From Thelephora terrestris (Eukaryota > Basidiomycota > Agaricomycetes > Thelephorales > Thelephoraceae), in assembly GCA_015956445.1 (NCBI GenBank), contig WIUZ02000004.1, forward strand, positions 2,232,001 to 2,296,000: DNA of 64,000 bases, in the 5' to 3' direction. The position numbers were made by a program, and so were the translations under genes. The notes under the pieces were generated by a model, which was not told the DNA's origin, searched no databases, and saw only the letters and a list, made by a program, of their open reading frames with translations. Every line of letters starts with the position of its first letter. The first letter of the stretch is position 1. Of this stretch, positions 1 through 10,644 are shown one piece after another.

Positions 1-2
1 CG

Positions 3-137
3 TCGTCGGACAAGAGAAGGATGGGTGACTCTTTGGTCCCTGTCTGTTTCGTAGATGAGATCGTCTCACGAGCAACGGGTTTGGGTATCTGGACCACCTT
101 GCGTGCCATCATCTCGCAGGGGATCGAAAGGGTTTGA
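3..137 (+). CDS. 3' end of an unrecognised gene (partial)
   Basis: A frame is open from the left edge to a TGA at 135-137, giving about 44 residues that end in an amphipathic stretch (VSRATGLGIWTTLRAIISQG). It could be the last exon of a gene starting outside the window, or one starting at the in-frame ATG at 21. A TAG at 52-54 could also act as a splice acceptor. The family is not recognised. A longer overlapping frame at 55-285 is Arg/Ser-rich and looks like chance. Confidence is low because only the edge is visible. Confidence 0.28.
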   Translation, partial: SSDKRRMGDSLVPVCFVDEIVSRATGLGIWTTLRAIISQGIERV

Positions 138-322
138 AAGTGGAGGTCGTGGTCAGAGGTATGTGGAGACCGAGCGACTTTGGAGGTGGAGGGTGGGAGA
201 AAGCTGGTCCTCCCCAGTCGATCTCACGCTTGTTGGGCGAGGCGTAGATGCACTTTCACTTTCAATAATGGTCCGAAAATCATGAAGAGTGTACGTTTGA
301 ATGTATTCTAATCGGTGACAAG

Positions 323-823
323 TTAATGATCTCTTTGTATCAGTCCGACCCCCACGATGACGCCGTCTGAGAGTATGTCAGACGTCGTGCGGTCGTGAGC
401 ATGCTTCTTGGCCTGCTTCACGAACTCGGCCTTTATTTCTTGAGCCCGTGCGATCTGCAAATTCCCGGTTTTAGCAAGGGTGAGTTCGGAAGGACTGGCG
501 GGTCGTACTTCTTTCGCCCGGTGGAGGCATTCTAGGTAGTCTTCAGCCTGAGCTTTGCACTGACTCGGAGCATCGGCCTGCGCGTAGCACTGTAACAATG
601 ATGAATTATGTGTTCCGGAAGCTTCGTGCAGTAAACTCACCTTGGAGAACTCCTGCCAGTACGAAAAGCACCGTGAACGGCCTGAGATGCCGGTTACAGC
701 CGTGTATGCGTTTCAAAGAGAACAACGCGACATACCGGCAGTATAACTGAACCCTGACTGCCAACCGGAAGATGTTTGTCAGACCCTATCCACAACCGCG
801 TTCGCAACAACACTTACGGCCAT
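323..823 (-). CDS. NDUFS5: NADH:ubiquinone oxidoreductase subunit NDUFS5-like (15 kDa, twin CX9C)
   Basis: Accessory subunit of mitochondrial complex I, on the intermembrane-space face. Five exons splice cleanly to 93 residues: 823-818 (ATGGCC), 757-736, 681-641, 589-509 and 454-323, all with GT...AG introns of 51-60 bases. The protein starts MASGFSYTAGRSRCFSYWQE and carries two CX9C motifs (CFSYWQEFSKC and CKAQAEDYLEC), as expected for a Mia40-imported CHCH protein. The segment after them (HRAKE/IARAQEIKAEF) matches the family's helical tail. Length fits fungal NDUFS5 (about 90-110 residues). The first exon of six bases is inferred from frame and family similarity. Confidence 0.85.
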
Positions 824-933
824 GAGATGGAGAAACGACTTTGAGAGAACGTGACGGTAGTGGACGTGACTTTGCGTCACATCGTTCCACCTCATCTAGC
901 CTCATCTTCGTATCCGATTACCAGCAAACACTC

Positions 934-1970
934 ATGGCGGAACAGGCTGAAGCTACATTTCTCAAGGGCTTTGTCGGGGTGATTGCCAACCAGCCCGTCA
1001 GCTACCCTGACGATTTTCAGGCTCCCCCAGAGCAATCTCTTAGAAGGGTACCAGTCGTCCCCGTGTGTTTTCTCGCACTGTGGACACAGCAGATCTCCGT
1101 CTTACCGACATCCTTCACCTTCTGGTAGCTCCCCCTTCCTGAACCTCCTAAACGAGAGGAGATCGGCTCCACATCATCAGGTCAATAGATGCGATTTTCG
1201 TTTCTATCGACCACGCTGATCATTCATTACAGAGTCATTGAGCATCGTGATCAAGTCGCTTAAACCTCCCAAGACCTATACTTTGGCTGTGCAGTCAAGC
1301 GACACCATCGCTGACATTAAATCCTACCTCGCTTCACAATCCGGTGCTCCCCCAGTTGACGTACAGCGTTTGCTCCTGAAAGGCAAAGCTCTCGCGGACG
1401 CCAAATTACTCAAGGAATACAACATTAAGGACGGTGACACTGTTAATCTAATGGTTAAGCCCGGATACGATTGGAATCAGGCTCCCGATTCGCCGATGTT
1501 GGACATCCCATCACCAGCACCGGGGACTCCTGCAGAAAGATCTCCTTCCGGTGCGCTCGAACCAGGGACGACGAAGCCAGCTGAACGTCACCGAAGAGTC
1601 CCTTCCGTTATTTTGTCACCATCGCCCAATTCCCTCGCCCCATTGAGGGATGGTGCTCCTGTCGATGTGGCACTCAGTCTGGACGACGGAGACATCCTTC
1701 CCCCTGCTCAAGCGCCGCCAACCCCATACCAAAACGTCATTTCATCCCCGGACTTCTGGAGAGAGTTGCTGGATTTCCTAGGGTCAGTAAAAACCGGTCC
1801 GGTTACTATTCGTGTTTGTTTAATCACCCCGCAGCTCACGTTTCACGTCACGGTCCGATGTCGAAAATGCATTCGAGGAGTTCTTCAGGGCAAGTAAGGG
1901 CTCGCTCACAGCACACCAAATCGCAAAGATTCGGGACCATGTCGGTGTTACGGGAATGGCAGGGGTTTAA
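934..1970 (+). CDS. GET5: Get5/UBL4A-like ubiquitin-like protein of the GET pathway
   Basis: Likely the Get5 subunit that, with Get4, links Sgt2 to Get3 in delivery of tail-anchored proteins to the ER. Four exons (934-1062, 1129-1180, 1233-1782, 1835-1970) give 288 residues. The N-terminal segment (FLKGFVGVIANQPVSYPDDF) resembles the Get4-binding domain and is followed by a Pro-rich link. A ubiquitin-like domain spans about residues 62-140 (SLSIVIKSLKPPKTYTL ... DGDTVNLMVKPG). A Pro/Ser-rich linker leads to a C-terminal helical piece (GSLTAHQIAKIRDHVGVTG) fitting the Get5 homodimer domain. The next gene starts 198 bases downstream on the same strand. Confidence 0.75.
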
Positions 1971-2168
1971 AGGATTCACACTCAGCATAATTTGTACTGG
2001 TCGCTAAGATTCCAGATTGTCATTGTAACCTTCACACACAACGAGTGGAGATCACTCGCAGATCGTGTGGAACTTCGGCCATCGTCATATCCTTAAGTAT
2101 ATCCAGTACTGTACCTCAGCCCAAATCAGGTACTCAGAGCCGGCTTTTTGTTATTCTCTTCACGTGCG

Positions 2169-4472
2169 ATGACGATCACCGGGACGCTGCCACCTTATCC
2201 ATCCAAAAATGCTCAAAAAACGCTTCCGCGCTCCCAGCTCTCGACTTTGAACCAGAAGATCGCACTCGGGCTTGCTCAAGTGCTCGACCTTCCTACACAG
2301 AAACGAGATGATCAGTCATGCCGGGAGTTCGTGGCTTCATACGCTCAGGATTTCGCTTTTCGGACACTCGAGGGGCTCATCTGGGGGAAGAATGATGATT
2401 TGGACCCAGAGAAGTGGACGAAGGATGAGAATCTGATTCAGCAGAGAACTTTGTTGCTTGCGGAGAGACTTGCTGCGACTAAAGCCCCCAATTCCGCCAG
2501 CTTAGACTTGCAGACTTTGTTGGACCTCAGCATCGTCTTCTATCCTACTCATCCTTCTCGCATACGTTCCCTCTTCTCGACAGCGTTGGCGACCAGTCCT
2601 TCACTCAGAATCGCAGTAGAGATGGAGACTATCCCAGCCTTCACCGAGCTTTTTTCACCGACTAGCGGCGCGGCCAATACAGGCCTCTACGGTCTCCGAA
2701 AGGCGGCGCAGTGCCTCAAGTCCTTCGTTGTGGCCTCTCCTCCCGAGTTCACTCGCTTATTTGCGCTCAACAAGGAGTTCGTTGTCGCATTGGCTGACGC
2801 ATATCATCGCGGGCTTTCCTCTCTCGCAACATCATACGGGTTCACGGGTTCAGAGGATGACCCAAACGCTCAAGATCAGAAGATCTTCGTGGAGACTAAG
2901 GTGGCGTTGATGGACGCTTTCCATGCTATGGTCAAGTTCGGGATGGTCGACGCGGTTGTGTCTGGAGACAGCGGGGCTGTACAGGAAGTTCTGGAAGTCC
3001 TCATCGCGCTGGCAAATCTGCCCACTGCTTCCTCACTCCAGTTTCCGTCACATACAGTGGACGTAGAACCAGTGCCCTTCCTGAATCGATCACTACTCGA
3101 GGACTACCACGATGCGTACGATTTTACAAAGTCTCTTACAACGGCGTTGAAGAAGAAGGAGCGGGAGGACGCTCGAATAAGCCTATTCGAGGCCCACTTG
3201 TGCTCTATCCAAGCGATAGGGGGTAAAGAACCTCGGCCTGGAGCCCTCAAAGTCCTCCTCTACTCTTCCGGTGCCCCGCTACCCCAATTTGACCGTAAAG
3301 GCAAAGAGAGAGTTGGTCCCACCAGCGTTGATGCCCCGCCTCCGGCCGGTCGCTCTGATGATCTGGACATGAAGGTCACGCAGGTTCTAGACGTTCTACC
3401 GGATACTCCACCGGACTACGTTCGTGCCTTACTTCAACACCCCGATTACCCGAACCCGGAACGCGTTGTCGAGGCACTGTTAGAGGGCACCGCCCCACCG
3501 ATAGCTGACTTGATTCGGACAGCAGTGGAACTTCCCCCTCCTGCGCAGGAACAGTTCGTATATACCCAAGGGAGGAGGAATATCTTTGACAATCAAGAGA
3601 TAGACCTGGCTCATGTACGCGTTGGGAAGAAGAGGTGAGGGGACGTGTAATAACCGTCCGTAAGACGCTGGCTCATGCACCACTTAGTGGAGACACCTCG
3701 GCCATTCCGCAAGAGAGATCTGAGATTGAACGGATGAAAGCATATATCCTACGAAGGGTCGGAGAACCCTCCGATGAGGAGGAAGAATCCGACGGGGATG
3801 ATTACGACGAGGATCATGTCGTCAAGGTCAAACTCGGAGGGGATGGAGAGGAGAGCGATGAGGAATCAGGCGAAAAGCCTGAGGCTCGAGACATTGAGAC
3901 GATCTTGGAACTCGCCTACATCACAGATCCGAAACAATTCGACCGGGACCCTCAAACGAGGCGGAGCCAAGCAAGAGCGAAACTCAGAGCACAGACCGGT
4001 AATAGTTTCTGCAGCTGCTACACTTTGATTTACCAAGTTTTCTTTCCGCAGGCTGGGTGGATGAACAGATTGAAGGATGGAGGATTATGTTGGAGCGAAA
4101 TGTGAGCGCTGCGTTCATCTGACTGATAAATTACACTTTGGTGCTCAAGAACGCGAATAGCCAAGTAAAGACAAGATTCTTCAGAAACACGAGTTTTCTG
4201 GAAATAGACCGGGCACGATAGAACCCTTGCAAATGGAGGGAGGGTCTAGACAGACTCATCAGATGGGGGAGGGCTCAGGTCATGGCCGTGGATGGAGGGG
4301 GAGAGGCGGCAGGGGAAGTAGAGGAAGCGCACGTGGCGGAAGAGGCGGGGGAGGGGGAGTGGACGCCCGTGACAGGGCCGCCAAGGATAAGAACAAAGCT
4401 TCAAGGGGTAATCACAACAGGAAACGGGGTCACGACAAAAAGATGGCGAGAGGAGGGCCACCTCCCACGTAA
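2169..4472 (+). CDS. CUE3: ASCC2/Cue3-like CUE-domain protein (ribosome quality control trigger complex)
   Basis: Orthologue of human ASCC2 and yeast Cue3/Rqt3, the ubiquitin-binding subunit of the complex that splits collided ribosomes. Four exons (2169-3634, 3688-3998, 4052-4101, 4161-4472) give 712 residues. The large first exon holds the helical N-terminal domain. The CUE domain lies near residues 400-440 (VTQVLDVLPDTPPDYVRALL). The conserved C-terminal block follows (ILELAYITDPKQFDRD, GWVDEQIEGWRIMLERN, KILQKHEFSGN). It ends in a Gly/Arg-rich, very basic tail, also seen in family members. The start is the first in-frame ATG; no upstream in-frame ATG exists. An acidic run (EEEESDGDDYDEDH) lies in exon 2. 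Confidence 0.88.
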
Positions 4473-4559
4473 CATGACAGTGCAGCAGGATGTTGTGGAG
4501 TTACTACGATAGTGATGCGATTTGGGTGGGCGGGAAGAATGGAGCTCGAGTAGCAATGT

Positions 4560-5051
4560 CTAAAAAAACATCTCCTTGATCTCTTTTTGGGGACCGTGAA
4601 TGAGCTCGACCAGGTCGTTTGCCAGTGTCATGTCTGTGAGGGTCATTGCATCAACACGGGGGTTGGAATTGGCACTTCAATCTGGACTCACCAAGTTCTT
4701 GCCCCATGTTAATGCAAGTCATCATCTTGATCTTGGAATCAGTAACTACCGTTCCAACGATCTCGGCGTAGTCCTCGATAGTTGGTGTGCCCTGTTCCCG
4801 CAGGTCAATCACGCACGGTAATAGTGGTGTTTAAGGGTTCCTTACCGGGGTCATAGCCACCTCAATAGTTGCACCATCGGTTGCTTCTACGAGAGCCGTG
4901 TTCCCTACGACCTGATCGGCGGCGGGTTGAGGTAGGTCCTGCGGGAGTCGGAAAAGGAGCGTACTTTGGTGACCTTACAGATCAGCCGAACAGTGCGACC
5001 GATGTAGTCGTTCATTCTGGCACCGTTTATACGGGGTGTGATATCGGTCAT
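4560..5051 (-). CDS. RPA3: Replication protein A 14 kDa subunit (RPA3-like)
   Basis: Smallest subunit of the single-stranded-DNA-binding heterotrimer RPA, one OB fold. Four exons (5051-4974, 4911-4846, 4791-4692, 4633-4560) sum to 105 residues in one frame. The N-terminus (TPRINGARMNDYIGRTVRLI) is typical of fungal RPA3, and the C-terminus ends in an amphipathic helix (LANDLVELIHGPQKEIKEMF), the trimerisation helix in the family. The length is usual. Intron 1 has a weak donor (GTCACC), so that boundary is the least certain. The 3' end faces the 3' end of the ASCC2 gene only 88 bases away. Confidence 0.72.
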
Positions 5052-5156
5052 ATCGAGGCGGTTGTGGCTAGGGGGGGAGATGATCGTTGAGTCGACGCGT
5101 CGCGGTCGCGACTGTTCCTCTCATGTTTGCACGTGACAGTTGTCGGGCCTCTCCTC

Positions 5157-5173
5157 GTGGGGACCGGCAACCC
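5157..5173 (+). repeat. Left arm of a perfect 17-base inverted repeat
   Basis: GTGGGGACCGGCAACCC here is found as its exact reverse complement at 5824-5840, 650 bases away. Similarity fades quickly outside the core, so this is not a clear transposon terminus. It lies about 105 bases upstream of the RPA3 start. Confidence 0.6.
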
Positions 5174-5309
5174 TCCGCCAAAATTTGATCCCGCGCGTGA
5201 ATTCCCACACACCGAGTTCGTTCCGTAACTTTCGAAGCTAAATTTATCTAGACTGCCATACACCAGACTCAAATTAAAAACATGTAGCATTCGGGGGTAC
5301 TGTAGACTT

Positions 5310-5890
5310 TTATTTCATGGTGTGGTCTTCTGGGAGAGTATCTCGGACGACAGAAATTGAGGGTTTTCTGCGAATCTTAGTGATCGAATCGAGCAAGGCG
5401 ACTCCGCCCAACAGGGGTGTGCGCCACAGTTCTCCCTTGAACGCAGCGGCCGTAACTCGGATATAATGGTCTATGGGGATAAAGACTGTGTAACTTGAGG
5501 CTGATGTGAGATACACTAACAACGTCGAGTGCAGTGCGGGGTGTGACATTTGGCCACCCAGACTACGGCGAAATTCGACACCTATAGCACCCCCAACACC
5601 TGAGTATGGGTAGCCTTTTGATGACCACCAGTATGGTGATTTCACGCAGGGTATTGCCTTCGTAGAAAATTAAAACCAAGAATCGATGCACGGCCACGCC
5701 ACATATTATTTCCGTGTATCTAATCCGACGCATGCACTTTGGACGGGCTGGAAAATTGACCAGAGGAAGCCAGAGGACTTCTCACTGGGGAGCCAATTTC
5801 AAATGAGCACGCGCAGCCAAGGCGGGTTGCCGGTCCCCACTCCTCGGAGTCGGACTGGCGGAGGACAGGGCCAGGCCGTCTGCGAATCAT
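5310..5890 (-). CDS. Small unrecognised gene (candidate, about 110 residues)
   Basis: A three-exon model starts at ATG 5890, uses a GTGAGA donor, resumes at an acceptor near 5670 and again near 5489, and stops at 5310. All three pieces join in frame to about 112 residues. The middle exon is rich in aromatic residues (KSPYWWSSKGYPYS) and the last holds a possible membrane-touching stretch (WRTPLLGGVALLDSITKI). I do not recognise the family. It sits upstream of RPA3 on the same strand. Exon 1 contains one arm of the 17-base inverted repeat reported separately. The exons could be chance, and expression data would decide. Confidence 0.33.
5824..5840 (-). repeat. Right arm of the 17-base inverted repeat
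   Basis: GGGTTGCCGGTCCCCAC is the exact reverse complement of 5157-5173. On the minus strand it falls inside exon 1 of the small candidate gene. No target-site duplication or transposase was found near either arm. Confidence 0.6.
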
Positions 5891-6055
5891 AATAACGCGC
5901 CCCGGTCGGATATGAATGTGGCTTTGTTTAAAAGCTCGACTCCGAAATACCCGGCAAGTGCATCCGAAGACTCTACTTGTAATCAGCTGACAGTGTCGTC
6001 GACGGCGAGCTTAAGACCGACCGCAACAGTGACCGGGCTTGGGTAGACCCTCTCG

Positions 6056-7308
6056 ATGCCTCACCTGCCCTGCACACACTCCAGCCTCTTACGGAATCTC
6101 TGTCGTTCCGGTGTACGAGCCTTTGGGACTCACGTCTGTCTTCCTGTCGGAAACTTCTCTTACCAGTGGTTACGCGATTCCTGTCCGAGCACAGAATCAA
6201 TCCACCCTGCTACCCGCCAGAAACTACTCCGAACTACCGATGCAATTAAGGATGCCAAACCGAAGTCAGTGAGCGCGGATAAAGATGGGCTCCGGATCGA
6301 ATGGCAGTCTGGTCACAAGTCTTTCTACCCTACGGAATATCTCGCGAGGCATTCCTCTTATGGTCGGCTCTCGGCTTTCCACCACGACGTACGCCAACAG
6401 CCATGGGACCTGTCTAAGATCTCTGCAAACAATCGACTGTTTCTCCCATATGAATCCTTTCAAAAGGATGCAGGCCGGTTGGCTGCGATGACGCAGCTGG
6501 AACGAGACGGTTTGCTATTCATCCAGGGTGTACCGAAAGTCGAAACCTCCAACGAGACTTGCGAATTGCGCCGGGTTGCAGAGGCTTTTGGCGAGATCAG
6601 GGATACTTTTTATGGTCCCCTCTGGGATGTAAAAAATATCAAAAACAGCCGCAATATCGCGTACACTAATCTCGAGCTCGGCCTACACATGGACCTCTTG
6701 TCAGTGCAACCTATTCCCAGCCATATCGCGTGCTTTTCTCACTTGAAGCCAGGTACTTCCAACACCCCCCTCGATACCAGTTCCTCCATTGCCTACGGAA
6801 TCGGGTTGAAGGTGGCTCCTCGATTTTCGTGGACGCCCTCAATGCCGCAAACACCCTACGTATCTCGTCCCCCTCTCACTTCGATATGCTCACCACGACC
6901 CCCGTCTCTTTCCACTACATCAACGATGGCCACCACCTCCATTACGACCACCCCACCATCCAACTGGGACCATTCCCCGACGAGTCCGACCTTCTTCCGA
7001 TCAAATTTGTCAACTACTCTCCTCCGTTCCAAGCGCCTCTACACCTCTCTACACCGCCCCAATTCTACGACGCACTCGAGACGTTTGTACAGATTCTGGA
7101 AAGTCCGGAAAACTGCTATGAGTATCTTCTCAAGGAAGGTGATGTCGTCGTGTTTGACAATCGTCGTGTCTTGCACGCCAGAAGCGCTTTCGCCAGCAAG
7201 GACCTTGGAGACGACGGCGATACAGACCGGTGGCTGAAGGGATGCTATATTGAGGCGGACGCTGTTTCGGATAGGGCGAGGGTGCTGAGATCAAAGGCAC
7301 GAGAATAG
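6056..7308 (+). CDS. Gamma-butyrobetaine / trimethyllysine dioxygenase-like 2-oxoglutarate oxygenase
   Basis: Fe(II)/2-oxoglutarate oxygenase of the family that makes carnitine. Two exons (6056-6699, 6753-7308) join in frame to about 399 residues. The N-terminal DUF971-like part holds NFSYQWLRDSCPS, and the catalytic TauD-like part begins near residue 110. The metal triad is visible as HMD in LGLHMDLLYFQHPP plus a distal His in DNRRVLHARSAF, and the 2-oxoglutarate Arg is probably in DRWLKGCY. The N-terminus keeps only one Cys where animal enzymes bind zinc with three Cys and a His. Choosing between butyrobetaine and trimethyllysine as substrate is not possible from sequence alone. The start is the first in-frame ATG. 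Confidence 0.82.
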
Positions 7309-7438
7309 AATGAACGCCCATTGTCCATTATCATACACAACCAGAGGGAATAAAAAGACATCATCATCAAGGGGAAGTAATACAGGGGGAAAGGCTCAAC
7401 GAAGGGGAGTGTAGCAATCAATCGGATCGGGTTCAATT

Positions 7439-8911
7439 CTATGGTAGTACGGCCGACAAGGCTCGATTCACTTCGAATTCCGCTGCCATAATCCCCATTT
7501 TTTCAGAGCCCGTGCTCGCATAATCGCTGCCCGCAATGCTAATGGCACTATCGTCGTAGTAGTATGGTCCGGGGGACCGATGCTGAAGGGGATAGTAAGA
7601 GCGTGCAGTCGGCGGTTCGCCCGGCAGAATGGCGGAAGCGGAAAAGGGGGTTTGGGGAGGGTGGAAGGGACCATGGTAACTCTGTGATTCCATCGCCGCG
7701 ACCTCCCCCGCGGATTCAGTCATCTCCACGAAATCTGCATCGACTTGCCTTTCGTTCCATCGATACCCCAGGAGATTACGATGTAGCTGGAGTTGCGAAT
7801 ACCAAGGTGCCGAGCCATACGGTAAGAGGTGCAAAAGTTGGCGATTGTAACCTATCGCCTCGTCCAGATGACCGGCGGAATTGAGTGTCACATACATTCG
7901 GTGCGATGCCGTCACGAGGTTGTGGATGGCTGCAGGGCGTCGATGATCATCAGGGGAAAGAAGTTCTAGTGCCTCCCTGCTGCACTTGGCGAGTTCGGTG
8001 AGGTTTTTGGGGTCGTGCGAGAGGTGAGTTAACAGGTAGCCTAAATGTATTAGGGACTCCGGCCGCTGCTCAGGAGCGAGGTACACCGACACGAGCCGGG
8101 CGTGATGGACCGACTGCCGCAAATCGTCGAGGCCCCTCTGCCGTTGGTATCGGGCAAAAAGGAACGTGGATAACTGCGAGTGTGTATACGGTAGTCTCGA
8201 GTCACCCAGTGGGAATAAACCGATTGCCGCAACGGAACTGGCTATCGCGTCGTCCAGGTCTTTTTGTGGTGGTTGGAAATTCCCTCGATCGAGAGACGCT
8301 TGATATCGGCCGTATAACGCTACAGAGAGAACTACGAGCGATTCTGCACGGGACGGGTGTCCGATGGGATACAGGTTCGACGCCTCCCAGCCGTATTTGA
8401 TCGTAAATTGCAGGTTTTCTGGTTGAGGGTCGTGGTAGTTATAAATGTAGTAAGCTTTGGCAAGGGGGAGGAGTGCATCCGGCCGGATCGAATCGTCTGC
8501 GGTCGTCCGCCGTTCTACCTCGGAGCTCTTCTCTATCGATGATCTAATGTCTTGGGGGTCCTGTGAGACTTCATAGCGTTCGTGGTAGTAACCGGCCAAA
8601 CGTATGAGGCATCGTAGCCGCCCTGGGTGCGTGGGGAGGCAGGTGAGTACCGCCTGTTTTTCGTGCTCGATGGCCCAATCGAGGTCACAGAGCTTGCCGC
8701 TTCTTTGGTAATAATCGTAGAAGCGCTCTGCAAGTGCATGCAAATTTTCTGCTGCGGTGTTCTGATAGTGCGGGGGTGTAACATCCTTGTCCTCCATCAG
8801 GTCTTCATCACGGTTGAGATTCCCGTTGCGTGGGGTAATAGATTCTGGATCTTTGCCATGAGTCCTAAGCATACCCGTCGTAGAACGTCGATGGAGACTT
8901 GCCTGATGCAT
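7439..8911 (-). CDS. TPR-rich protein, probably the C-terminal part of the adjacent kinase
   Basis: A single long open frame with helical repeats of TPR type. Units such as LHALAERFYDYYQRSGKLCD, LIRLAGYYHERYE and LSTFLFARYQRQRGLDDL recur with a spacing of about 40-55 residues. The last 90 residues are Ser/Pro/Tyr-rich and disordered. If read as a separate gene, its ATG (8911) lies inside the kinase coding region, with no promoter. If intron 8934-8865 (GTACAG...TTAG) is removed, the kinase frame runs straight into THGKDPESI of this frame. TPRs joined to kinases are known in fungi, so one kinase-TPR protein is the better reading. The partner is unknown. Confidence 0.75.
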   Translation of the reverse strand: MHQASLHRRSTTGMLRTHGKDPESITPRNGNLNRDEDLMEDKDVTPPHYQNTAAENLHALAERFYDYYQRSGKLCDLDWAIEHEKQAVLTCLPTHPGRLRCLIRLAGYYHERYEVSQDPQDIRSSIEKSSEVERRTTADDSIRPDALLPLAKAYYIYNYHDPQPENLQFTIKYGWEASNLYPIGHPSRAESLVVLSVALYGRYQASLDRGNFQPPQKDLDDAIASSVAAIGLFPLGDSRLPYTHSQLSTFLFARYQRQRGLDDLRQSVHHARLVSVYLAPEQRPESLIHLGYLLTHLSHDPKNLTELAKCSREALELLSPDDHRRPAAIHNLVTASHRMYVTLNSAGHLDEAIGYNRQLLHLLPYGSAPWYSQLQLHRNLLGYRWNERQVDADFVEMTESAGEVAAMESQSYHGPFHPPQTPFSASAILPGEPPTARSYYPLQHRSPGPYYYDDSAISIAGSDYASTGSEKMGIMAAEFEVNRALSAVLP

Positions 8912-10335
8912 GTGAGCTTTCCGAAGAACTGTACAACGATATCAGCGAGAAACTTTGCGAGTCTTTCGTGGCACAGGGCTCATCCAGGGGAGGGGTTGGA
9001 GTCCACCGAGCAGCTGCAGCCACAAGGCATTCAGCCACGGTCGGCGCATCCGGGCGAAAGGAACGTTCGTCCTTCCAGCATCTTTCGACAATTGCCCATA
9101 CCGGGTCGGTAAAGCCAATTGCGTGAGGGAAGGGAGGTCGTTCAGGCCTAATCCCACGTATAACCCTCATAAATACCGCGTCCGTTCTGACGCCGTGGAA
9201 CGGCGCCTTTCCAGTGAGGACCTGTTGAACGTCGAAAAAACCAGCCTACCAAGCATATGATAAATGTGGCTCACCTCGTATATCGTCATCCCGAAGGAAT
9301 AGCAATCCGACTGCTTCGAGGGCTGACAGGATCTTAAGCCAAAAGAAGGTGGATCCAGGAGTTCTGGAGCGCTCCATCGTGGGGTCCCTATCCCACCAGC
9401 AGAGGTGTGGGTATCCAATACAGTATCTGTGTCCCTCATAATAGACATGAGACCAAAGTCCGCAATGCGAGGCATGCATTCGTCATCTACAAGGATGTTA
9501 GCCTGGCCTAGTTGTCAGCGTGGTGTGGCGCGGTATGATAGTGGACTTCGCACCCCCTTTAGATCACCATGGATGAGATCTAACCCATGCAAGTAAGTCA
9601 AACCTTCACCAACGTTGGACAGCTGTTCAACTTAGTTGGGGGTATGACCAGATGGATGCGTTGGGCTCACAAGCAGGAGACGATTTGCACTGGGCCGAGT
9701 TCTTAGGTACGCCATAAGGTTTCCGTAGTTCATAAGTTTCGATATCATGCGTAAGTCCTCGCCGATTGTCGATACTCCGAGCAGTGGGAGTATGTTGGGG
9801 TGTGACAGCCTCTTCCAAATTACTACCTCTTTGCAGAACCTCTGCACACGTGCTTAGACGATAGCCGATGAATCGCGGGGCCACTCACTCTATATATTTT
9901 CTTGAAGTTGTCACTCTCCCGGAACCGAAGTCGTTTTACAGCGACTTGCATCCCCCCATATGTGCCCCCCCAAACATCGGCAAACCCTCCGCTGCCGATC
10001 TGTATCTTGGTCTCTACTAGTTCGTCGCCAAGTACACACTCGATGGGAAGAAGCTGGCATGAGTCACATAGTTTACACAGTGCATGTAGCGCCTTCTTCC
10101 GGAGTGATTCAGTCAGTTGGGGGGAGTCAATTGCCTCCACGATGGAGTCAGCTGGCCCAATGAGGATAGAAGAGTCGTCACACACCTGGTTGATGAAGTC
10201 TACAACTCTCTGTGCCTCTGGACCGGCCAGCTTATACATTGCGATTAGGTCGTCCCGTGACCTCAAAAGAGCCTTTAGGGTCGGTACGAGGTTGAGGGAA
10301 GTCATCTCCAGAGAGATGAGCTCCTCCCATAGCAT
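8865..10335 (-). CDS. TKL-like serine/threonine protein kinase
   Basis: Protein kinase with an N-terminal helical region of about 110 residues. Visible motifs are the glycine loop IGSGGFADVW, VAVKRLR with the ATP lysine, catalytic HGDLKG, GANILVDDE, DFG in RIADFGL, GTPRWSAPELL and YSFGMTIYEV. Exons splice at 9889/9841 and at later GT...AG introns of about 45-60 bases; the final coding piece is 9170-8865 and ends at a TAG at 8867-8865. The catalytic Arg of HRD is Gly here (HGDLKG), common in fungal TKL-like kinases. The start is taken at ATG 10335. The gene runs into the TPR frame on the same strand (see that entry) and is divergent from a FunK1 gene. Confidence 0.82.
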
Positions 10336-10644
10336 CACTGGGTACCAAAATGTGGGCGGTATACTTTCGAGTGCGAGCCACGAATGTCTGGAAGGCGCTC
10401 TGCACGGTGCGGCGGGTGGGGTACAGAGGGCAGGAGTAAATGAAGTGCGGAGCTTTCGCGGATGCCAAAATCTGGCACGTGATCGGTTTTTCTAATAACA
10501 CCATGTGATCGATTGATCGGTCAACCTCCACCATCATGTCCTCATCCACCCCCCACAAACAGACCTCTAAACAATAACCACAACTCATCTCCAATCTTCT
10601 CGTCGTCCCATACCCCTCGAAGTCAAGCTGTGCTAAAGAGTTTT
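10336..10644. promoter_or_regulatory. Divergent intergenic region between two kinase genes
   Basis: 309 bases separate the ATG of the TKL-like kinase (minus) from the first in-frame ATG of the FunK1 gene (plus). The FunK1 frame is open back to about 10513 without an ATG, and an out-of-frame ATG in good context lies at 10536, so part of this stretch may once have been coding. No clear TATA box. Confidence 0.4.

Noticed and set aside
7130-9884. Idea that the dioxygenase, kinase-TPR and FunK1 genes form a functional cluster
   Set aside because: Strands and spacing differ, one member is broken, and the families have no known joint role.
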